From Acidithiobacillus ferrianus (GTDB lineage: Bacteria; Pseudomonadota; Gammaproteobacteria; Acidithiobacillales; Acidithiobacillaceae), in contig NZ_WNJL01000040.1 in NCBI RefSeq assembly GCF_010378095.1, positions 53,013-117,012 of the forward strand: DNA of 64,000 bases. Reading direction: 5' to 3'. Below the pieces are notes generated by a model. The model was not told where the DNA came from. It was given only the letters and a program-made list of their open reading frames with translations, and made no database searches. A program made the translations under genes and the position numbers. Positions within the stretch are counted from its first letter, which is position 1. Each line of letters begins with the position of its first letter. Shown here piece after piece: positions 46,076 through 56,587 of the stretch.

Positions 46076-47464
46076 ATGGAAATGCAATTTTATGGCGCTG
46101 CCGGCGGCGTGACGGGTTCGTGCCATTTTCTGGGCGTCGGCAATAAAAAAATCCTGATCGACTGTGGAATGTTTCAGGGTGGACACGATCTGACGGAAGA
46201 GAATCGTTCCGAATTCGGCTTCGACGCACGGGATATCCACTACCTGCTGCTGACCCACGCTCACCTGGATCATTGCGGGCGTATCCCGCTACTCGTCAAA
46301 CGGGGCTTTCGCGGCGAGATCATCGCCACGGCCGCCACCCGCGAACTGGCGCGTCTGGTACTGATGGATGCTGCCGGCCTGGCGACAGAAGAGGCGCGAC
46401 ACTCCAGCAAACGGCGCCGACCCCAAGGGGGAATGGAATCCGAACCCCTGTACACCATTACCGATGTGCTGGACAGCATGGACCGCTTTGGGCGCACCGT
46501 GGACTATGACCAGGCCATCGAGGTTTGCCCCGGGGTCCGCGCCACGTTCGGGGATGCCGGCCACATTCTGGGTTCGGCCTGGGTGCTGATAGAAGCTAGC
46601 ACGACGGGCAAGCAGCAGCGTATTGTCTATTCCGGCGATCTCGGCAACCGGGGCGATCCCATTCTCAATCCGCCCAGCCCCGCGCCGGAAGCGGACGTCA
46701 TCGTCATGGAAACCACCTATGGCGACCGCCTGCACAAAGCCATCGGACCCTCTGTGGAAGAGCTGCGCGATGCGATTCTCGACACTCTGGAACGAGGCGG
46801 CGACATCATCATTCCCACGTTCGCGCTGGAACGCGCCCAGGGCCTGCTTTATCATCTGCGTCAGATGATGGACCACGGCAAGCTTCCCGCCAACCTGCCG
46901 GTCTTTCTCGATTCGCCCATGGCTATTTCTGCGACAGAGATTTTTCGCCGCCATCCCGAGTGTTTCAACTCCGATATCCGTGAGGGCATCCAGCATGACT
47001 CCGACCCCTTCGCCCTGCGCAACCTCCACTTCACCCGGGATACCAGCGAATCCATGGGCATCAATCAAATCAAGGGGGGTGCCCTCATTATGGCGGGGTC
47101 CGGGATGGCAACGGGGGGCCGCGTCGTCCACCACCTCAAACACCACATCTGGCGAGCGGACAGCAGCGTGATCTTTGTCGGTTATGCCGCACAGGGCACA
47201 CTCGCCCGGCGAATTATCGATGGCGCCAAAACCGTCCGCATCCTTGGGGAGGAAATGCGTGTCGCTGCCAGAATCTATACCATTGGCGGCTTCTCGGCAC
47301 ATGCCGACCACGATGATCTGCTGGCTTGGTATGGCACACAAAAGCCCGCTCATACTTTCCTGGTCCACGGGGAGGAGAGTGGCCGCGAGGGGATTGCCAA
47401 CGTGCTGCGGGCGCGGGGCTTAACCGTGGATCGCCCGGTTATTGGGGACCATTATTCCCTATAA
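46076..47464 (+). CDS. Metallo-beta-lactamase fold, beta-CASP family hydrolase (RNA-processing exonuclease type)
   Basis: A 462-residue protein. The zinc-binding H61-A-H63-L-D65-H66 lies in LLTHAHLDHCGRIP. Further ligands are in GDAGHILGSA and YSGDLGNRG, and the C-terminal GGFSAHADHDDL is the beta-CASP hallmark. Family members act as RNA exo/endonucleases related to CPSF73; the substrate is unknown. AGGGGA precedes the ATG. The upstream spacer contains a GCGCCC/GGGCGC stem (46022-46038) without a T run. Confidence 0.9.
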   Translation: MEMQFYGAAGGVTGSCHFLGVGNKKILIDCGMFQGGHDLTEENRSEFGFDARDIHYLLLTHAHLDHCGRIPLLVKRGFRGEIIATAATRELARLVLMDAAGLATEEARHSSKRRRPQGGMESEPLYTITDVLDSMDRFGRTVDYDQAIEVCPGVRATFGDAGHILGSAWVLIEASTTGKQQRIVYSGDLGNRGDPILNPPSPAPEADVIVMETTYGDRLHKAIGPSVEELRDAILDTLERGGDIIIPTFALERAQGLLYHLRQMMDHGKLPANLPVFLDSPMAISATEIFRRHPECFNSDIREGIQHDSDPFALRNLHFTRDTSESMGINQIKGGALIMAGSGMATGGRVVHHLKHHIWRADSSVIFVGYAAQGTLARRIIDGAKTVRILGEEMRVAARIYTIGGFSAHADHDDLLAWYGTQKPAHTFLVHGEESGREGIANVLRARGLTVDRPVIGDHYSL

Positions 47465-47477
47465 AAATGCTTTTGCG

Positions 47478-47505
47478 TTGCACGAAGAACATAAACGGCT
47501 ACAAT
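47478..47505 (+). promoter_or_regulatory. Possible promoter of the small His-rich gene
   Basis: TTGCAC at 47478-47483, a 16-base spacer and TACAAT at 47500-47505 precede the start at 47549 by 43 bases. Confidence 0.4.
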
Positions 47506-47548
47506 GCTTCGAAGGCTTTTACACATCCACATGCGGAGGACGAATACT

Positions 47549-47965
47549 ATGTCAGGTCATTTTCCTTTTTCCGGCAAGGCCAACCGTGTTTCGGTGTTTG
47601 CCTTTTTTGAGGCGCACGGCTGGAGTCTCGAAGCGCAGGACCAATACTTCGAGAAGTGGTACCAGTGGGCCAAAGACTTCGTCATGCGCGACCCCGATCT
47701 TAAAGCCGCCAAAGGAGTTCTCTTCAACAGTGATCACTTCGGCACTCACGCCGATCATGATTTTCATCTCCACGGTTATGCCATTGCCACGCGCATGCTG
47801 GATCTCGGCGAACTGATCAAAGGCAGCATCCTGCCCAAACTGGATCACGATATGCTCCACGCCCTGGAACAGGATCATGAAAAATGGATTGCCGCCGCCG
47901 ATGCGGTAGCGGCAAAGCATCCTCGGCCAGAAGCGCCCGAGATCGGTCGCTATCGTCACGTTTGA
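47549..47965 (+). CDS. Small acidic His/Asp-rich protein, family not recognised
   Basis: A 138-residue soluble protein. Aromatic and His/Asp clusters stand out: VFAFFEAHGWSLEAQDQYFEKWYQWAKDF, SDHFGTHADHDFHLHGYAIATRML and LDHDMLHALEQDHEKW. The spacing of histidines on predicted helices could bind metal, but I cannot match it to hemerythrin or ferritin patterns. Start ATG at 47549 follows GGAGGA about nine bases upstream; an ATG at 47531 is the alternative. It lies alone between the beta-CASP gene and nth, with its own likely promoter. Confidence 0.65.
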   Translation: MSGHFPFSGKANRVSVFAFFEAHGWSLEAQDQYFEKWYQWAKDFVMRDPDLKAAKGVLFNSDHFGTHADHDFHLHGYAIATRMLDLGELIKGSILPKLDHDMLHALEQDHEKWIAAADAVAAKHPRPEAPEIGRYRHV

Positions 47966-48074
47966 GCCGGTGCGGGTGGCCGGCCAAAGCCGGCACAGGC
48001 GTCACCGGACCCGTAACGATTCGTTCGTCATGATGGTACCGCATCATCTTCTCTGTATCCGTGGGTAGGTGACC

Positions 48075-48725
48075 ATGGATCCACAGGAAGTTCACCGCTG
48101 TTTCGCGGCCTTGCGCGCCGCCATACCCGAACCGAAAACCGAGTTAAACTATGGTTCCCCTTTTCAACTGCTGGTCGCCGTAGTCCTTTCCGCACAAAGC
48201 ACTGACAAAGCCGTCAATGCGTGTACCCGGAATCTTTTTGCCGTCGCACCGACGGCAGAGGCCATGGTCACGCTGGGTATGGAGGGAATCAAGGCGCATA
48301 TTCAACGCCTCGGCCTTTTCAACGCCAAAGCCCGTCACGTCCACGCGCTCGCTGCACAATTGTTGGCCCTGCATCACGGTGAGGTGCCGGCAGATCGGCA
48401 GGCACTGGAGGCCCTTCCCGGCGTCGGGCGCAAAACCGCCAATGTCGTCCTCAACACCCAGTTCGGACAACCCACCATTGCCGTGGACACCCATATCTTC
48501 CGGGTCGGTAATCGCTTGGGCATCGCACCCGGAAAAACACCGCTAGCCGTCGAAAAAGCGCTACACGCCGCCGTCCCTCCCGAATATATACAGGACGCCC
48601 ATCACTTACTCATCCTCCACGGCCGCTACACCTGCACGGCACGGCGACCCCATTGTGGCCGGTGCCCGCTCTTTTCCTGCTGCACCTGGTCGGACAAGAA
48701 TCAGTGGGCAGCACGGCGGCCCTAG
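48075..48725 (+). CDS. nth: Endonuclease III (DNA glycosylase/AP lyase)
   Basis: A 216-residue base-excision-repair enzyme for oxidised pyrimidines. The helix-hairpin-helix LPGVGRKTANVV contains Lys120, and VDTHIFRV contains Asp138, numbered from the ATG. The [4Fe-4S] ligands Cys187, Cys194, Cys197 and Cys203 keep the family spacing C-x6-C-x2-C-x5-C. All four numbers equal those of E. coli Nth, which supports ATG at 48075 over the GTG at 48069. It overlaps the start region of the next gene. Confidence 0.97.
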   Translation: MDPQEVHRCFAALRAAIPEPKTELNYGSPFQLLVAVVLSAQSTDKAVNACTRNLFAVAPTAEAMVTLGMEGIKAHIQRLGLFNAKARHVHALAAQLLALHHGEVPADRQALEALPGVGRKTANVVLNTQFGQPTIAVDTHIFRVGNRLGIAPGKTPLAVEKALHAAVPPEYIQDAHHLLILHGRYTCTARRPHCGRCPLFSCCTWSDKNQWAARRP

Positions 48726-49789
48726 CCGGCACCGGCTTCGCCGTGGGTGCCCGGCACCCTGAGCAATTGCTGACGGACGCGGTAGAGGAAGCCCTCGACA
48801 AGCTGCGAGGACAAGCGGTTACGGCGGCACTCTGCCTGTTCAGTCCCCCACTGGCACCCGTTCACCCATTAATGTTGCAGACGCAGATGAAGCGATTGGC
48901 GTGCCTGCGGATCGCTGCGGCAACTTTCCCCGGTGTTTTTACCGAAAGCGGTCAATCTCTGGGCGACACCGCTTGCGCGGTGCTGCTACTCGCTTCGCCG
49001 TTGGGCCTGAGTAGCAACGGGCAGGGGATCCTCTCAGCGCCGCGTCTGAGCTGGGCGCGTCCCGATCAGGCTATCGCTGCTCCCTGGCTCAGTGCCGCTC
49101 CCCATATCGGCAGTCTCAGCAGCCGGGCCGGAAGGTTCTGGCTCCAGACTCAGAGCCAATGTGATCCTGTGGTACTCGGTTTCAGGGGCGTCAGCACGCA
49201 GTACAGCGTCTGTTCGGCAGGATTGCGCCCTTTGAGCACACCCTTACCGGTAACAGCTCAGGAGGGCAGCCTGTTACTCCAGTTGGAGCGCTATCTGACA
49301 CTACCCATGTTAGCGCAACACATTCCCTTCCATATGCGTCAGGAATCCCGTCTGCCTTTGGAGCGCTTGCTGATCGGCGAAATTCGCGCCGATACCGATC
49401 CGGATGCGCCACCGGATTTGCTGCATATCCGTGCCACCGACCTCAATCGCAGCGGACTCTGGCTGGAGCGTCCCTTGAGCGGTGACGCGCACGCCTTCAT
49501 CACGCTCCGCGATCCAGTCAGCGCCGAACGCGATACGCGCAGCGCCCTGGAGACGCTGATGAACGCGATGCCCTCTCCCGCTTTCGCCTGGATTTCCAGT
49601 TCAGTCGGGCGGGATGCCGCCTTCTTCAGCGGCCTGGATCGCGATCTGGAGCTCTGGCGAGCACACTATCCGACGCTGCCCACATTGGGTGTTTATGGCA
49701 TGGGCGAACTCCTGCCCATGCAGAAAACCAGTTATTTTTTGCGCTACAGCAAAGTGTTTAGCGTATTTTCCGCGTTCACCGCGCAATGA
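48704..49789 (+). CDS. FIST-domain protein
   Basis: About 361 residues with FIST_N-like and FIST_C-like features, the latter including FAWISSSVGRDAAFFSGLDRDLELW and GVYGMGELLPM. FIST domains are known as small-ligand sensory domains, often fused to signalling outputs; none is fused here. I use GTG at 48704, which overlaps nth by 22 bases with a weak GGA upstream; TTG at 48653 is possible. The gene ends four bases before the convergent rplQ. Confidence 0.7.
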   Translation: MGSTAALAGTGFAVGARHPEQLLTDAVEEALDKLRGQAVTAALCLFSPPLAPVHPLMLQTQMKRLACLRIAAATFPGVFTESGQSLGDTACAVLLLASPLGLSSNGQGILSAPRLSWARPDQAIAAPWLSAAPHIGSLSSRAGRFWLQTQSQCDPVVLGFRGVSTQYSVCSAGLRPLSTPLPVTAQEGSLLLQLERYLTLPMLAQHIPFHMRQESRLPLERLLIGEIRADTDPDAPPDLLHIRATDLNRSGLWLERPLSGDAHAFITLRDPVSAERDTRSALETLMNAMPSPAFAWISSSVGRDAAFFSGLDRDLELWRAHYPTLPTLGVYGMGELLPMQKTSYFLRYSKVFSVFSAFTAQ

Positions 49790-49793
49790 TTCC

Positions 49794-50171
49794 CTAAGCG
49801 GGCTGGCTGGCGGCCTGCCGGTCGACAAGCTCCACAATGGCCAGCGGTGCATTGTCACCAGCGCGGAAGCCGTATTTCACAATACGCAAATACCCGCCTG
49901 GACGCGCCAGGTAGTGTGGACCCAAATCGTCAAAAAGCTTTACTACGGCCTGACGGTCCCGCAACCGGGCGAAGGCAAGTCGACGGCGGGCCACAGTCGC
50001 GTCCTTCGCCAAGGTAATCATGGGCTCGGCGAAACGCCGAAGCTCTTTCGCTTTAGGCAGAGTCGTGACGATCCGCTCGTGTTGAAATAAAGAAACCATC
50101 ATGTTGGCAAACATCGCCTGCCGATGACTACTGTTGCGATTTAACTGCTTACCACTTTTGCGATGACGCAT
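49794..50171 (-). CDS. rplQ: 50S ribosomal protein L17
   Basis: A 125-residue ribosomal protein beginning [20 protein letters not shown] and containing [21 protein letters not shown]. It is the last gene of the alpha operon, after rpoA, as in most bacteria. Confidence 0.97.
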   Translation of the reverse strand: MRHRKSGKQLNRNSSHRQAMFANMMVSLFQHERIVTTLPKAKELRRFAEPMITLAKDATVARRRLAFARLRDRQAVVKLFDDLGPHYLARPGGYLRIVKYGFRAGDNAPLAIVELVDRQAASQPA

Positions 50172-50194
50172 GGCCCAATTCCTCTACAAAATCT

Positions 50195-51220
50195 CTATCG
50201 TTCGCCGCCCACCGGCTCCGCGTCGACGACCCGTCCAGGCACTGGAGGTAAATGCTCCGGTGGCCAGTTCTCGAGCCGCATCCCCAGGGCAAGACCATGC
50301 GCCACCAGAACCTCCTTTATTTCATTCAAGGATTTCCGACCGAGGTTGGGGGCTTTCAACAACTCCTGCTCGGACTTCTGAACAAGGTCTCCAATGTAAA
50401 AAATATCCTCCGCCTTGAGGCAGTTCGCGGATCGGACCGTAAGTTCCAGATCGTCCACCGGGCGAATCAATAATGGCGTCAGGTTCTCGTTGCTTTTCGA
50501 CTGGGAGGTTGCTGGCGCCTCTGCCGTTTCGGCTCCCGCCAGAACACCCAGTTGACTGCGCAGAATACGGGAAGCCTCCTGAACCGCCCAAACCGGGTCC
50601 ACGACACCGTTCGTCTCCACATCGAGCACCAGCCGATCGAGGTCGGTACGCTGTTCGACACGCGCGCTCTCCACCTGGTAACTTACCCGCAGTACCGGGC
50701 TAAAGCTCGCATCCAGGGCCATTACGCCGATTCGCTTCTCGTGACTCTGGCGCCGGGTCGCCGCAGCGTCATACCCCCGCCCTTCATCGATGCGCAGATG
50801 CATCACCAGTTCCACATCCCGGGTAAGGGTAGCGATGATCTGATCCGGGTTTGCCACTTCCAGCCCATGTTCAGAAACAATATCCGCGCCAGTCATCGCG
50901 CCCGGTCCGCGCTTGCGCAGCGTTATCACGGCACCTCCGTGCCCATGCGCCCGCACCGCGAGCATTTTGAGATTCAGCAAGATGTCAACGACATCCTCCT
51001 GAACCCCTTCAATGCTGGCGTACTCGTGCAACACCCCGTCTATTTCCACTTCGGTGACGGCGGCCCCTTTCAGCGACGACAGCAATACACGACGCAATCC
51101 ACTACCCAGGGTATGCCCGAATCCACGTTCCAGGGGACCCAAGGCGATACGCGCACGGTGTGTGGAGATCTCCTCCACTTCCACCCCATGTGGACGCAAC
51201 AATTCTCCTACCTCAGTCAT
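50195..51220 (-). CDS. rpoA: RNA polymerase alpha subunit
   Basis: A 341-residue subunit that initiates polymerase assembly and binds UP elements and activators. The N-terminal domain has [26 protein letters not shown]. The C-terminal domain shows [21 protein letters not shown] and [20 protein letters not shown]. The N-terminus is a few residues different from the E. coli protein but the fold is intact. Confidence 0.98.
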   Translation of the reverse strand: MTEVGELLRPHGVEVEEISTHRARIALGPLERGFGHTLGSGLRRVLLSSLKGAAVTEVEIDGVLHEYASIEGVQEDVVDILLNLKMLAVRAHGHGGAVITLRKRGPGAMTGADIVSEHGLEVANPDQIIATLTRDVELVMHLRIDEGRGYDAAATRRQSHEKRIGVMALDASFSPVLRVSYQVESARVEQRTDLDRLVLDVETNGVVDPVWAVQEASRILRSQLGVLAGAETAEAPATSQSKSNENLTPLLIRPVDDLELTVRSANCLKAEDIFYIGDLVQKSEQELLKAPNLGRKSLNEIKEVLVAHGLALGMRLENWPPEHLPPVPGRVVDAEPVGGER

Positions 51221-51243
51221 AAGCGATCCTCAACCCCCCGGTC

Positions 51244-51870
51244 TTACTTAGAGTACAACTCCACGACGACCTGTTCATTCAAATCCGGCGCAAAATCTTC
51301 ACGCGCCGGGACGGCCTTGATGGTGGCCTGAAGCGTCGCGGTATCCATGCTCACCCACTCGGGAAAGCCCCGCCCCGAAGCAGCCTCGACAGCAGCGATG
51401 ATCCGCGCATGCGTCCGCGCGCCTTCCGCCACGCTCACCACGTCACCCGCCCGGACCTGGTAAGACGGAATATCGACCCGCCTACCGTTCACCAACACGT
51501 GGCCGTGGCGCACCACCTGCCGCGCCTCTGCGCGCGACGCCCCGAAACCCAGTCGATAGGCCACATTATCCAAACGTAACTCCAGAAAACGCAGCAATAG
51601 TTCGCCGGTTACACCACGGGTCTGGCTCGCCCGTTCGAAGTAACGCCGGAACTGACCCTCGAGAACACCATAAATCCTGCGAATTTTCTGTTTCTCACGT
51701 AATTGTCCACAATATTCACTCACGCGCCCACGGCGTTGCCCGTGCTGACCTGGAGCATAGGCCCGAACACTCACCGGACATTTGTCTGAAAAGCATTTCT
51801 CACCTTTCAGAAATAACTTTCCACCTTCCCGTCGGCACAAACGGCAACTCGGTCCCGTATATTTAGCCAC
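51244..51870 (-). CDS. rpsD: 30S ribosomal protein S4
   Basis: A 208-residue primary rRNA-binding protein. It starts at a GTG (51870) five bases after GGAGGT, giving VAKYTGPSCRLCRREGG read as Met; the longer upstream reading has no support. The S4 RNA-binding domain is in FLELRLDNVAYRLGFGASRAEARQ. In other bacteria S4 represses the alpha operon by binding its mRNA. Confidence 0.97.
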   Translation of the reverse strand: MAKYTGPSCRLCRREGGKLFLKGEKCFSDKCPVSVRAYAPGQHGQRRGRVSEYCGQLREKQKIRRIYGVLEGQFRRYFERASQTRGVTGELLLRFLELRLDNVAYRLGFGASRAEARQVVRHGHVLVNGRRVDIPSYQVRAGDVVSVAEGARTHARIIAAVEAASGRGFPEWVSMDTATLQATIKAVPAREDFAPDLNEQVVVELYSK

Positions 51871-51890
51871 AAACAACCTCCACCAAAAAA

Positions 51891-52286
51891 TTAAACACGC
51901 CGCTTTTTGGGCGGCCGACATCCATTATGGGGAATCGGCGTTACGTCACGAATGCTCGCAATACGGAATCCGATAGAGTGCAACGCACGCACTGTACTCT
52001 CACGCCCAGGTCCAGGTCCCTTTACTTCCACGTCCAGATTCTTGACACCGTACTCTTGCGCTTTACGACCCGCGTTCTCTGCAGCGATCTGCGCCGCAAA
52101 CGGTGTGCTTTTGCGTGAACCACGGAAACCGGAGCCACCAGAACTCGCCCACGTCAGAACATTTCCCTGGCGGTCGCTGATAGTGATAATCGTGTTATTG
52201 AACGAGGCATATATATGTGCAACACCATCAAGTACGTTCTTCTTGATTTTCTTACGGACACGTGAGTTAGTTTGGGTTTTCGCCAT
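51891..52286 (-). CDS. rpsK: 30S ribosomal protein S11
   Basis: A 131-residue protein with the S11 signature [20 protein letters not shown] in its C-terminal part, and [21 protein letters not shown]. Standard place between rpsM and rpsD. Confidence 0.97.
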   Translation of the reverse strand: MAKTQTNSRVRKKIKKNVLDGVAHIYASFNNTIITISDRQGNVLTWASSGGSGFRGSRKSTPFAAQIAAENAGRKAQEYGVKNLDVEVKGPGPGRESTVRALHSIGFRIASIRDVTPIPHNGCRPPKKRRV

Positions 52287-52303
52287 TGCCTGAATCTTCC
52301 TGC

Positions 52304-52660
52304 TTATCGCGTAATAGACTTAGCGGGACCTTTACGCGTACGCGCGTTCGTCTTGGTCCGCTGACCATGAACGGGGAGGCCTCTACGATGCCTGATACCG
52401 CGGTAGCATCCCAAGTCCATCAGCCGTTTGATATTCATGGTGACCTCACGACGCAAATCACCCTCAACCAGAAACTTCGCCACCTCAGCACGAATGCGCT
52501 CAAGCTCCGGCTCGCTGACATCCTTGACCCTCATGTCACGGGCGACCTCCGCAGCGCTCAAAATATGTTGCGAACGCGTCCTGCCGATACCATAAATATA
52601 AGTCAAAGCAATTTCTATTTGTTTATTGTTCGGGATATTGACACCAGCGATGCGGGCCAT
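52304..52660 (-). CDS. rpsM: 30S ribosomal protein S13
   Basis: A 118-residue protein starting [20 protein letters not shown], chosen at 52660 because GGAGGA lies upstream. The C-terminal [20 protein letters not shown] is typical. Confidence 0.97.
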   Translation of the reverse strand: MARIAGVNIPNNKQIEIALTYIYGIGRTRSQHILSAAEVARDMRVKDVSEPELERIRAEVAKFLVEGDLRREVTMNIKRLMDLGCYRGIRHRRGLPVHGQRTKTNARTRKGPAKSITR

Positions 52661-52727
52661 CCGCAATTCCTCCAAAAGACTTGAGTGCGGAACCTACCGC
52701 ACGGACAAAATAGGTTTTCCAACCACC

Positions 52728-52841
52728 TTAACCCTGGCGCTGTTTATGACGTGGCTCAACACAGATAACACGAACCACCCCATTGCGACGAATGACCTTA
52801 CAATTACGACAAAGCTTCTTCACTGACGCACGGACCTTCAT
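52728..52841 (-). CDS. rpmJ: 50S ribosomal protein L36
   Basis: A 37-residue zinc-ribbon protein, [20 protein letters not shown] to a HKQRQG end. Cys11, Cys14, Cys27 and His32 keep the zinc-binding spacing. It lies between infA and rpsM. Confidence 0.96.
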   Translation of the reverse strand: MKVRASVKKLCRNCKVIRRNGVVRVICVEPRHKQRQG

Positions 52842-52851
52842 GACCTTACCT

Positions 52852-53070
52852 CTATTTGGCTCGATAAATGATGCGACCCTTGGTCAAATCATAGGGCGTC
52901 ATCTCTACGGTAACCTTATCCCCCGGAAGAATACGAATATAATGCATCCGCATCTTCCCGGAAATATGCGCGTTTACCAGATAACCATTTTCCAGGCGCA
53001 CCTTAAAGGTTGCGCTGGGCAAATTTTCCACCACTTCCCCCTGCATTTCCAGGGTATCTTCCTTGGCCAT
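52852..53070 (-). CDS. infA: Translation initiation factor IF-1
   Basis: A 72-residue OB-fold protein, [20 protein letters not shown] with [19 protein letters not shown]. Immediately after adk (one-base contact). Confidence 0.98.
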   Translation of the reverse strand: MAKEDTLEMQGEVVENLPSATFKVRLENGYLVNAHISGKMRMHYIRILPGDKVTVEMTPYDLTKGRIIYRAK

Positions 53071-53730
53071 TTAGCGCGACATCCCTATCACTTTTACTAT
53101 CTGAGAAAACACTGTCTCTGCATCTCCCTTACCACTCAACAGGTGGTAGACAGGTCTTTCACGGTAGTAGGCTATCAACGGGGCTGTCTCAGTCTGATAA
53201 ACCGCCAAGCGCTTACGAATCACCTCTGGTTGATCATCATCTCGCTGCAACAGCGCGCCACCACACCAGTCACACACCCCGACCTCCGCCGGAGGATGGT
53301 GACGCATGTGATATATCGCGCCACAGTGCGCGCACACGCGACGCCCAGACAAACGTTCGACAATTTCCTCTTCATCCAGTGTGATATGCAGTATGGCGCC
53401 AATCTCGCCATCCTGCGCAGCCAGCAACCCGTCCAGCGCCTCCGCCTGCAGAATGGTGCGCGGGAAGCCGTCAAACACCACACCAGCCTCCGCATCTTTG
53501 AGGCGAAGCCTTTCCGCCACGATGCCAACGATCAGATCGTCACCGACCAACGCGCCCGACTCCATGACCGCACCAGCACGCCGACCTATTTCGCTACCTG
53601 ACGATACAGAGGCGCGGAGCATATCACCAGTAGAGACATGAGGCAAGCCCAAACGCTGCGCCAGACGTTGCGCTTGGGTACCCTTGCCGACCCCGGGGGG
53701 GCCAAGAAAGATCATGTGGTTTTTTATCAT
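53071..53730 (-). CDS. adk: Adenylate kinase, zinc-LID type
   Basis: A 219-residue kinase balancing ATP, ADP and AMP. The P-loop is FLGPPGVGKGTQAQ, followed by STGDMLRA and FDGFPRT. The LID domain has a Cys4 zinc site, C-x2-C-x16-C-x2-C (CAHC...CDWC), common in Gram-positive enzymes. ATG at 53730 overlaps the secY stop by one base (TGATG); the GTG at 53733 is the alternative. Confidence 0.97.
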   Translation of the reverse strand: MIKNHMIFLGPPGVGKGTQAQRLAQRLGLPHVSTGDMLRASVSSGSEIGRRAGAVMESGALVGDDLIVGIVAERLRLKDAEAGVVFDGFPRTILQAEALDGLLAAQDGEIGAILHITLDEEEIVERLSGRRVCAHCGAIYHMRHHPPAEVGVCDWCGGALLQRDDDQPEVIRKRLAVYQTETAPLIAYYRERPVYHLLSGKGDAETVFSQIVKVIGMSR

Positions 53731-55061
53731 CACCGACCACCGAGGGGACTTTTGCGGATCAACCCCTCATATTGGTGGGTAAGCAAATGACTTTGAATCT
53801 GCCCCATTAAATCCATCATCACGACGACCACGATCAACAAGCTGGTTCCACCAAAATAAAACGGTACATTATAATGAACGATGAGAAACTCCGGCAACAG
53901 GCACACCACGGTCAGATAAATGGCACCCCACAGCGTAAGGCGGGTAAGGATCCGATCCATATATTTGGCGGTATGCTCTCCAGGACGTATACCCGGCACA
54001 AACGCTCCCGACTTCTTGAGGTTGTCCGCCGTATCTCGTGGATTGAACACCATGGCCGTGTAAAAGAACGCAAAAAACACGATGGCCACGGTAAAGACCA
54101 CGACGTACAACGCGGATCCAGGGCTCAACGCCTGCCCAAACCGGGCCAGCCATTCCATGCCCGGGATATTCGCAAACCACCCCGATAAGGTCGCCGGCAG
54201 CAAAATGATACTAGAGGCAAAAATCGGAGGAATGACTCCAGACATGTTTACCTTGAGCGGCATATGTGTACTTTGCCCCCCGTATATCTTCCTACCCACT
54301 TGACGCTTCGCGTACTGAATAGGTATACGCCTCTGGGCACTTTCCATAAACACCACAAAGCCGGTAACCACAAGCGCCAAGACAAACAGCAGGAGCACGA
54401 AGAGTGGCTGGAACTGTCCGGTCTTCATCAGTTCGAATGTCGTGCCGATGGCATCGGGCAGACCAGCTACAATACCCGCAAAAATAATCATGGAGATACC
54501 GTTACCAATCCCGCGCTCGGTGATCTGCTCGCCAATCCACATCAGAAACACCGTACCGCAAGCGAGAGATATTGTGGTGGTAAATAAAAACACCGGACCC
54601 GGCTGTATCACCACTGCAAGATGCCCGGCATGCATCTTCTCGATGGCCACCGCAATACCAAGACCCTGCATCAAAGCCAAACCAACGGTGGCATATCGTG
54701 TATATTCGGTGATCTTCCTGCGCCCGGCTTCACCCTCTTTTTTAAGCTCTTCGAGTTTAGGAAACACCGCGCCCGCCAGTTGAAAAATGATCGATGCGCT
54801 GATGTATGGCATGATCCCGAGCGCAAAGACCGTCAGGCGGGACAACGCACCCCCGGAAAACATGTTGAACATGCCAAGGATGGTTCCGCGCTGTTCATTG
54901 AAAAACGCCGCCATTGCCGCCGGATCTATCCCTGGGACAGGGATATGCGCGCCAATTCGAAAGACCAGCAACGCGCCAAGGAGAAATAAAATACGATTGC
55001 GCAACTCGTTTACTTTACCTACACCTTGTGTGGCACCGCTCAAGTTACGCAACCCGGCCAT
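53730..55061 (-). CDS. secY: Preprotein translocase subunit SecY
   Basis: A 443-residue inner-membrane channel with ten hydrophobic segments; [17 protein letters not shown] and [19 protein letters not shown] mark the plug and helix 2 regions. Its stop overlaps adk. With SecB elsewhere in the window, it forms the Sec export route. Confidence 0.98.
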   Translation of the reverse strand: MAGLRNLSGATQGVGKVNELRNRILFLLGALLVFRIGAHIPVPGIDPAAMAAFFNEQRGTILGMFNMFSGGALSRLTVFALGIMPYISASIIFQLAGAVFPKLEELKKEGEAGRRKITEYTRYATVGLALMQGLGIAVAIEKMHAGHLAVVIQPGPVFLFTTTISLACGTVFLMWIGEQITERGIGNGISMIIFAGIVAGLPDAIGTTFELMKTGQFQPLFVLLLFVLALVVTGFVVFMESAQRRIPIQYAKRQVGRKIYGGQSTHMPLKVNMSGVIPPIFASSIILLPATLSGWFANIPGMEWLARFGQALSPGSALYVVVFTVAIVFFAFFYTAMVFNPRDTADNLKKSGAFVPGIRPGEHTAKYMDRILTRLTLWGAIYLTVVCLLPEFLIVHYNVPFYFGGTSLLIVVVVMMDLMGQIQSHLLTHQYEGLIRKSPLGGR

Positions 55062-55498
55062 TATTCTTCGACCTTCCCACCGGCCTTCTCAATGGCCGCA
55101 CGGGCTCCGGCACTGACCCGCAAGCCCCGTACAGTAAGTGCCTGCGTAATTTCACCAGACAGAATGATCTTCACGGCGTCTGGGCTCCCGCGTACGATAC
55201 GTCGCACCTTCAATCCCTCGAGATCGACCATGCCAGAGACTGCGGCCACCTCCAGTTGAGACAAAGCCACCTCGACAACACGGTTACCCAGCGAATTACG
55301 AAATCCCCGCTTTGGGATACGCCGTTGCAAAGGCATCTGCCCACCCTCAAATCCGACTTTATGGTAGCCTCCAGAGCGTGCGTGCTGCCCTTTGTGCCCA
55401 CGTCCAGCCGTCTTGCCAAGCCCGCTGCCAATTCCGCGCCCGACCCGACGGCGACTTTTCTTGGCGCCCTCCGCAGGCGCAATGGTATTCAGTTTCAT
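55061..55498 (-). CDS. rplO: 50S ribosomal protein L15
   Basis: A 145-residue protein beginning [20 protein letters not shown] with [13 protein letters not shown]. It starts by ATGA overlap with the rpmD stop. Confidence 0.97.
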   Translation of the reverse strand: MKLNTIAPAEGAKKSRRRVGRGIGSGLGKTAGRGHKGQHARSGGYHKVGFEGGQMPLQRRIPKRGFRNSLGNRVVEVALSQLEVAAVSGMVDLEGLKVRRIVRGSPDAVKIILSGEITQALTVRGLRVSAGARAAIEKAGGKVEE

Positions 55499-55680
55499 GA
55501 TAGCTCTTCCCACCGAAGGAGATACGGTATTCTTTTCACCATTCCGCGGATTTCCGGCGTGTCCAGACGTTCCACCGAGTGGTGGGTATGACGCAGCCCG
55601 AGCCCAACAACCACCCGGCGATGCTTATCGGTCACCCCGATCAGGCTCTTAACCAAGGTTATGCGCAGTCGTTTACTCAT
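55495..55680 (-). CDS. rpmD: 50S ribosomal protein L30
   Basis: A 61-residue protein starting [20 protein letters not shown]. It overlaps the end of rpsE by eight bases and rplO by four. An ATG one codon upstream is possible, but the ribosome-binding site favours 55680. Confidence 0.95.
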   Translation of the reverse strand: MSKRLRITLVKSLIGVTDKHRRVVVGLGLRHTHHSVERLDTPEIRGMVKRIPYLLRWEELS

Positions 55681-56203
55681 CATGACCTCCATCACCCCGG
55701 ATTTCCTTGAGGCTTTTACCACGCTTCATGGCTATGGCCTGTGGGCTGGACAATTTATTGAACGCATCAAAGGTGGCGCGCACGACATTGATCGGGTTAT
55801 TGGAACCCAGCGACTTGGCTACCACGTTACGCAAGCCGGCAGCTTCACAAACCGCACGCATAGCGCCCCCCGCGATCACTCCACTACCTTCAGGCGCTGG
55901 ACGCAGAATAACACGAGCCGCCCCATGGCGTCCCTCCACAGGATAGGGAATCGTGCCACCGCGCATCAGCGGAACCGCGGTCATCCATCGGCGCGCCTGA
56001 TCCGTGGCCTTTTGAATGCCCGCAGGCACCTCTTTTGCCTTGCCGCGACCAAAGCCCACCTTGCCGTCACCATCGCCCACCACCATGAGCGCGGCAAAGC
56101 CAAATTGACGGCCACCCTTCACTACTTTTGAAACACGGTTAATATGGATGAGCTTTTCCTGCATCCCATCGTTCGATTGCGTATCGCGGTTTTCTCGTGC
56201 CAT
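55673..56203 (-). CDS. rpsE: 30S ribosomal protein S5
   Basis: A 176-residue protein with the S5 domain [27 protein letters not shown] in outline. It contributes to decoding fidelity. The end overlaps rpmD. Confidence 0.97.
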   Translation of the reverse strand: MARENRDTQSNDGMQEKLIHINRVSKVVKGGRQFGFAALMVVGDGDGKVGFGRGKAKEVPAGIQKATDQARRWMTAVPLMRGGTIPYPVEGRHGAARVILRPAPEGSGVIAGGAMRAVCEAAGLRNVVAKSLGSNNPINVVRATFDAFNKLSSPQAIAMKRGKSLKEIRGDGGHDE

Positions 56204-56215
56204 CTTAGCTCTCCA

Positions 56216-56569
56216 TCAGAACGACAGGCCGCCTTCACGGGCAGCGTCGGCCAAGGCTTGCACCCGGCCGTGATAACGATAACCGCTCCGGTCAAACGCC
56301 ACATATTTAACACCGGCGGCCAATGCCTTTTCCGCGACCCGCTGCCCAATGACCGCAGCCGCGGCGACGTTCGCGCCCAGTCCCATTTGCGCACGAATCT
56401 CCGGTTCGAGACTGGACGCCTGGGCGATAACTTTCCCCTGGGCATCATCGATCACCTGGGCGTAGATATGCCTACCAGAGCGAAATACACAGAGCCTGGG
56501 TTTCGCTTGCAATGCAATTCTAATCCGCGCTTTACGCGAACGACGCAGCCGTGCCGTATTCTTATCCAT
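56216..56569 (-). CDS. rplR: 50S ribosomal protein L18
   Basis: A 117-residue 5S-rRNA-binding protein starting [18 protein letters not shown], with [20 protein letters not shown] near the end. ATG at 56569 follows GAGG. Confidence 0.96.
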   Translation of the reverse strand: MDKNTARLRRSRKARIRIALQAKPRLCVFRSGRHIYAQVIDDAQGKVIAQASSLEPEIRAQMGLGANVAAAAVIGQRVAEKALAAGVKYVAFDRSGYRYHGRVQALADAAREGGLSF

Positions 56570-56587
56570 AGTAATAAGCCTCAAACA

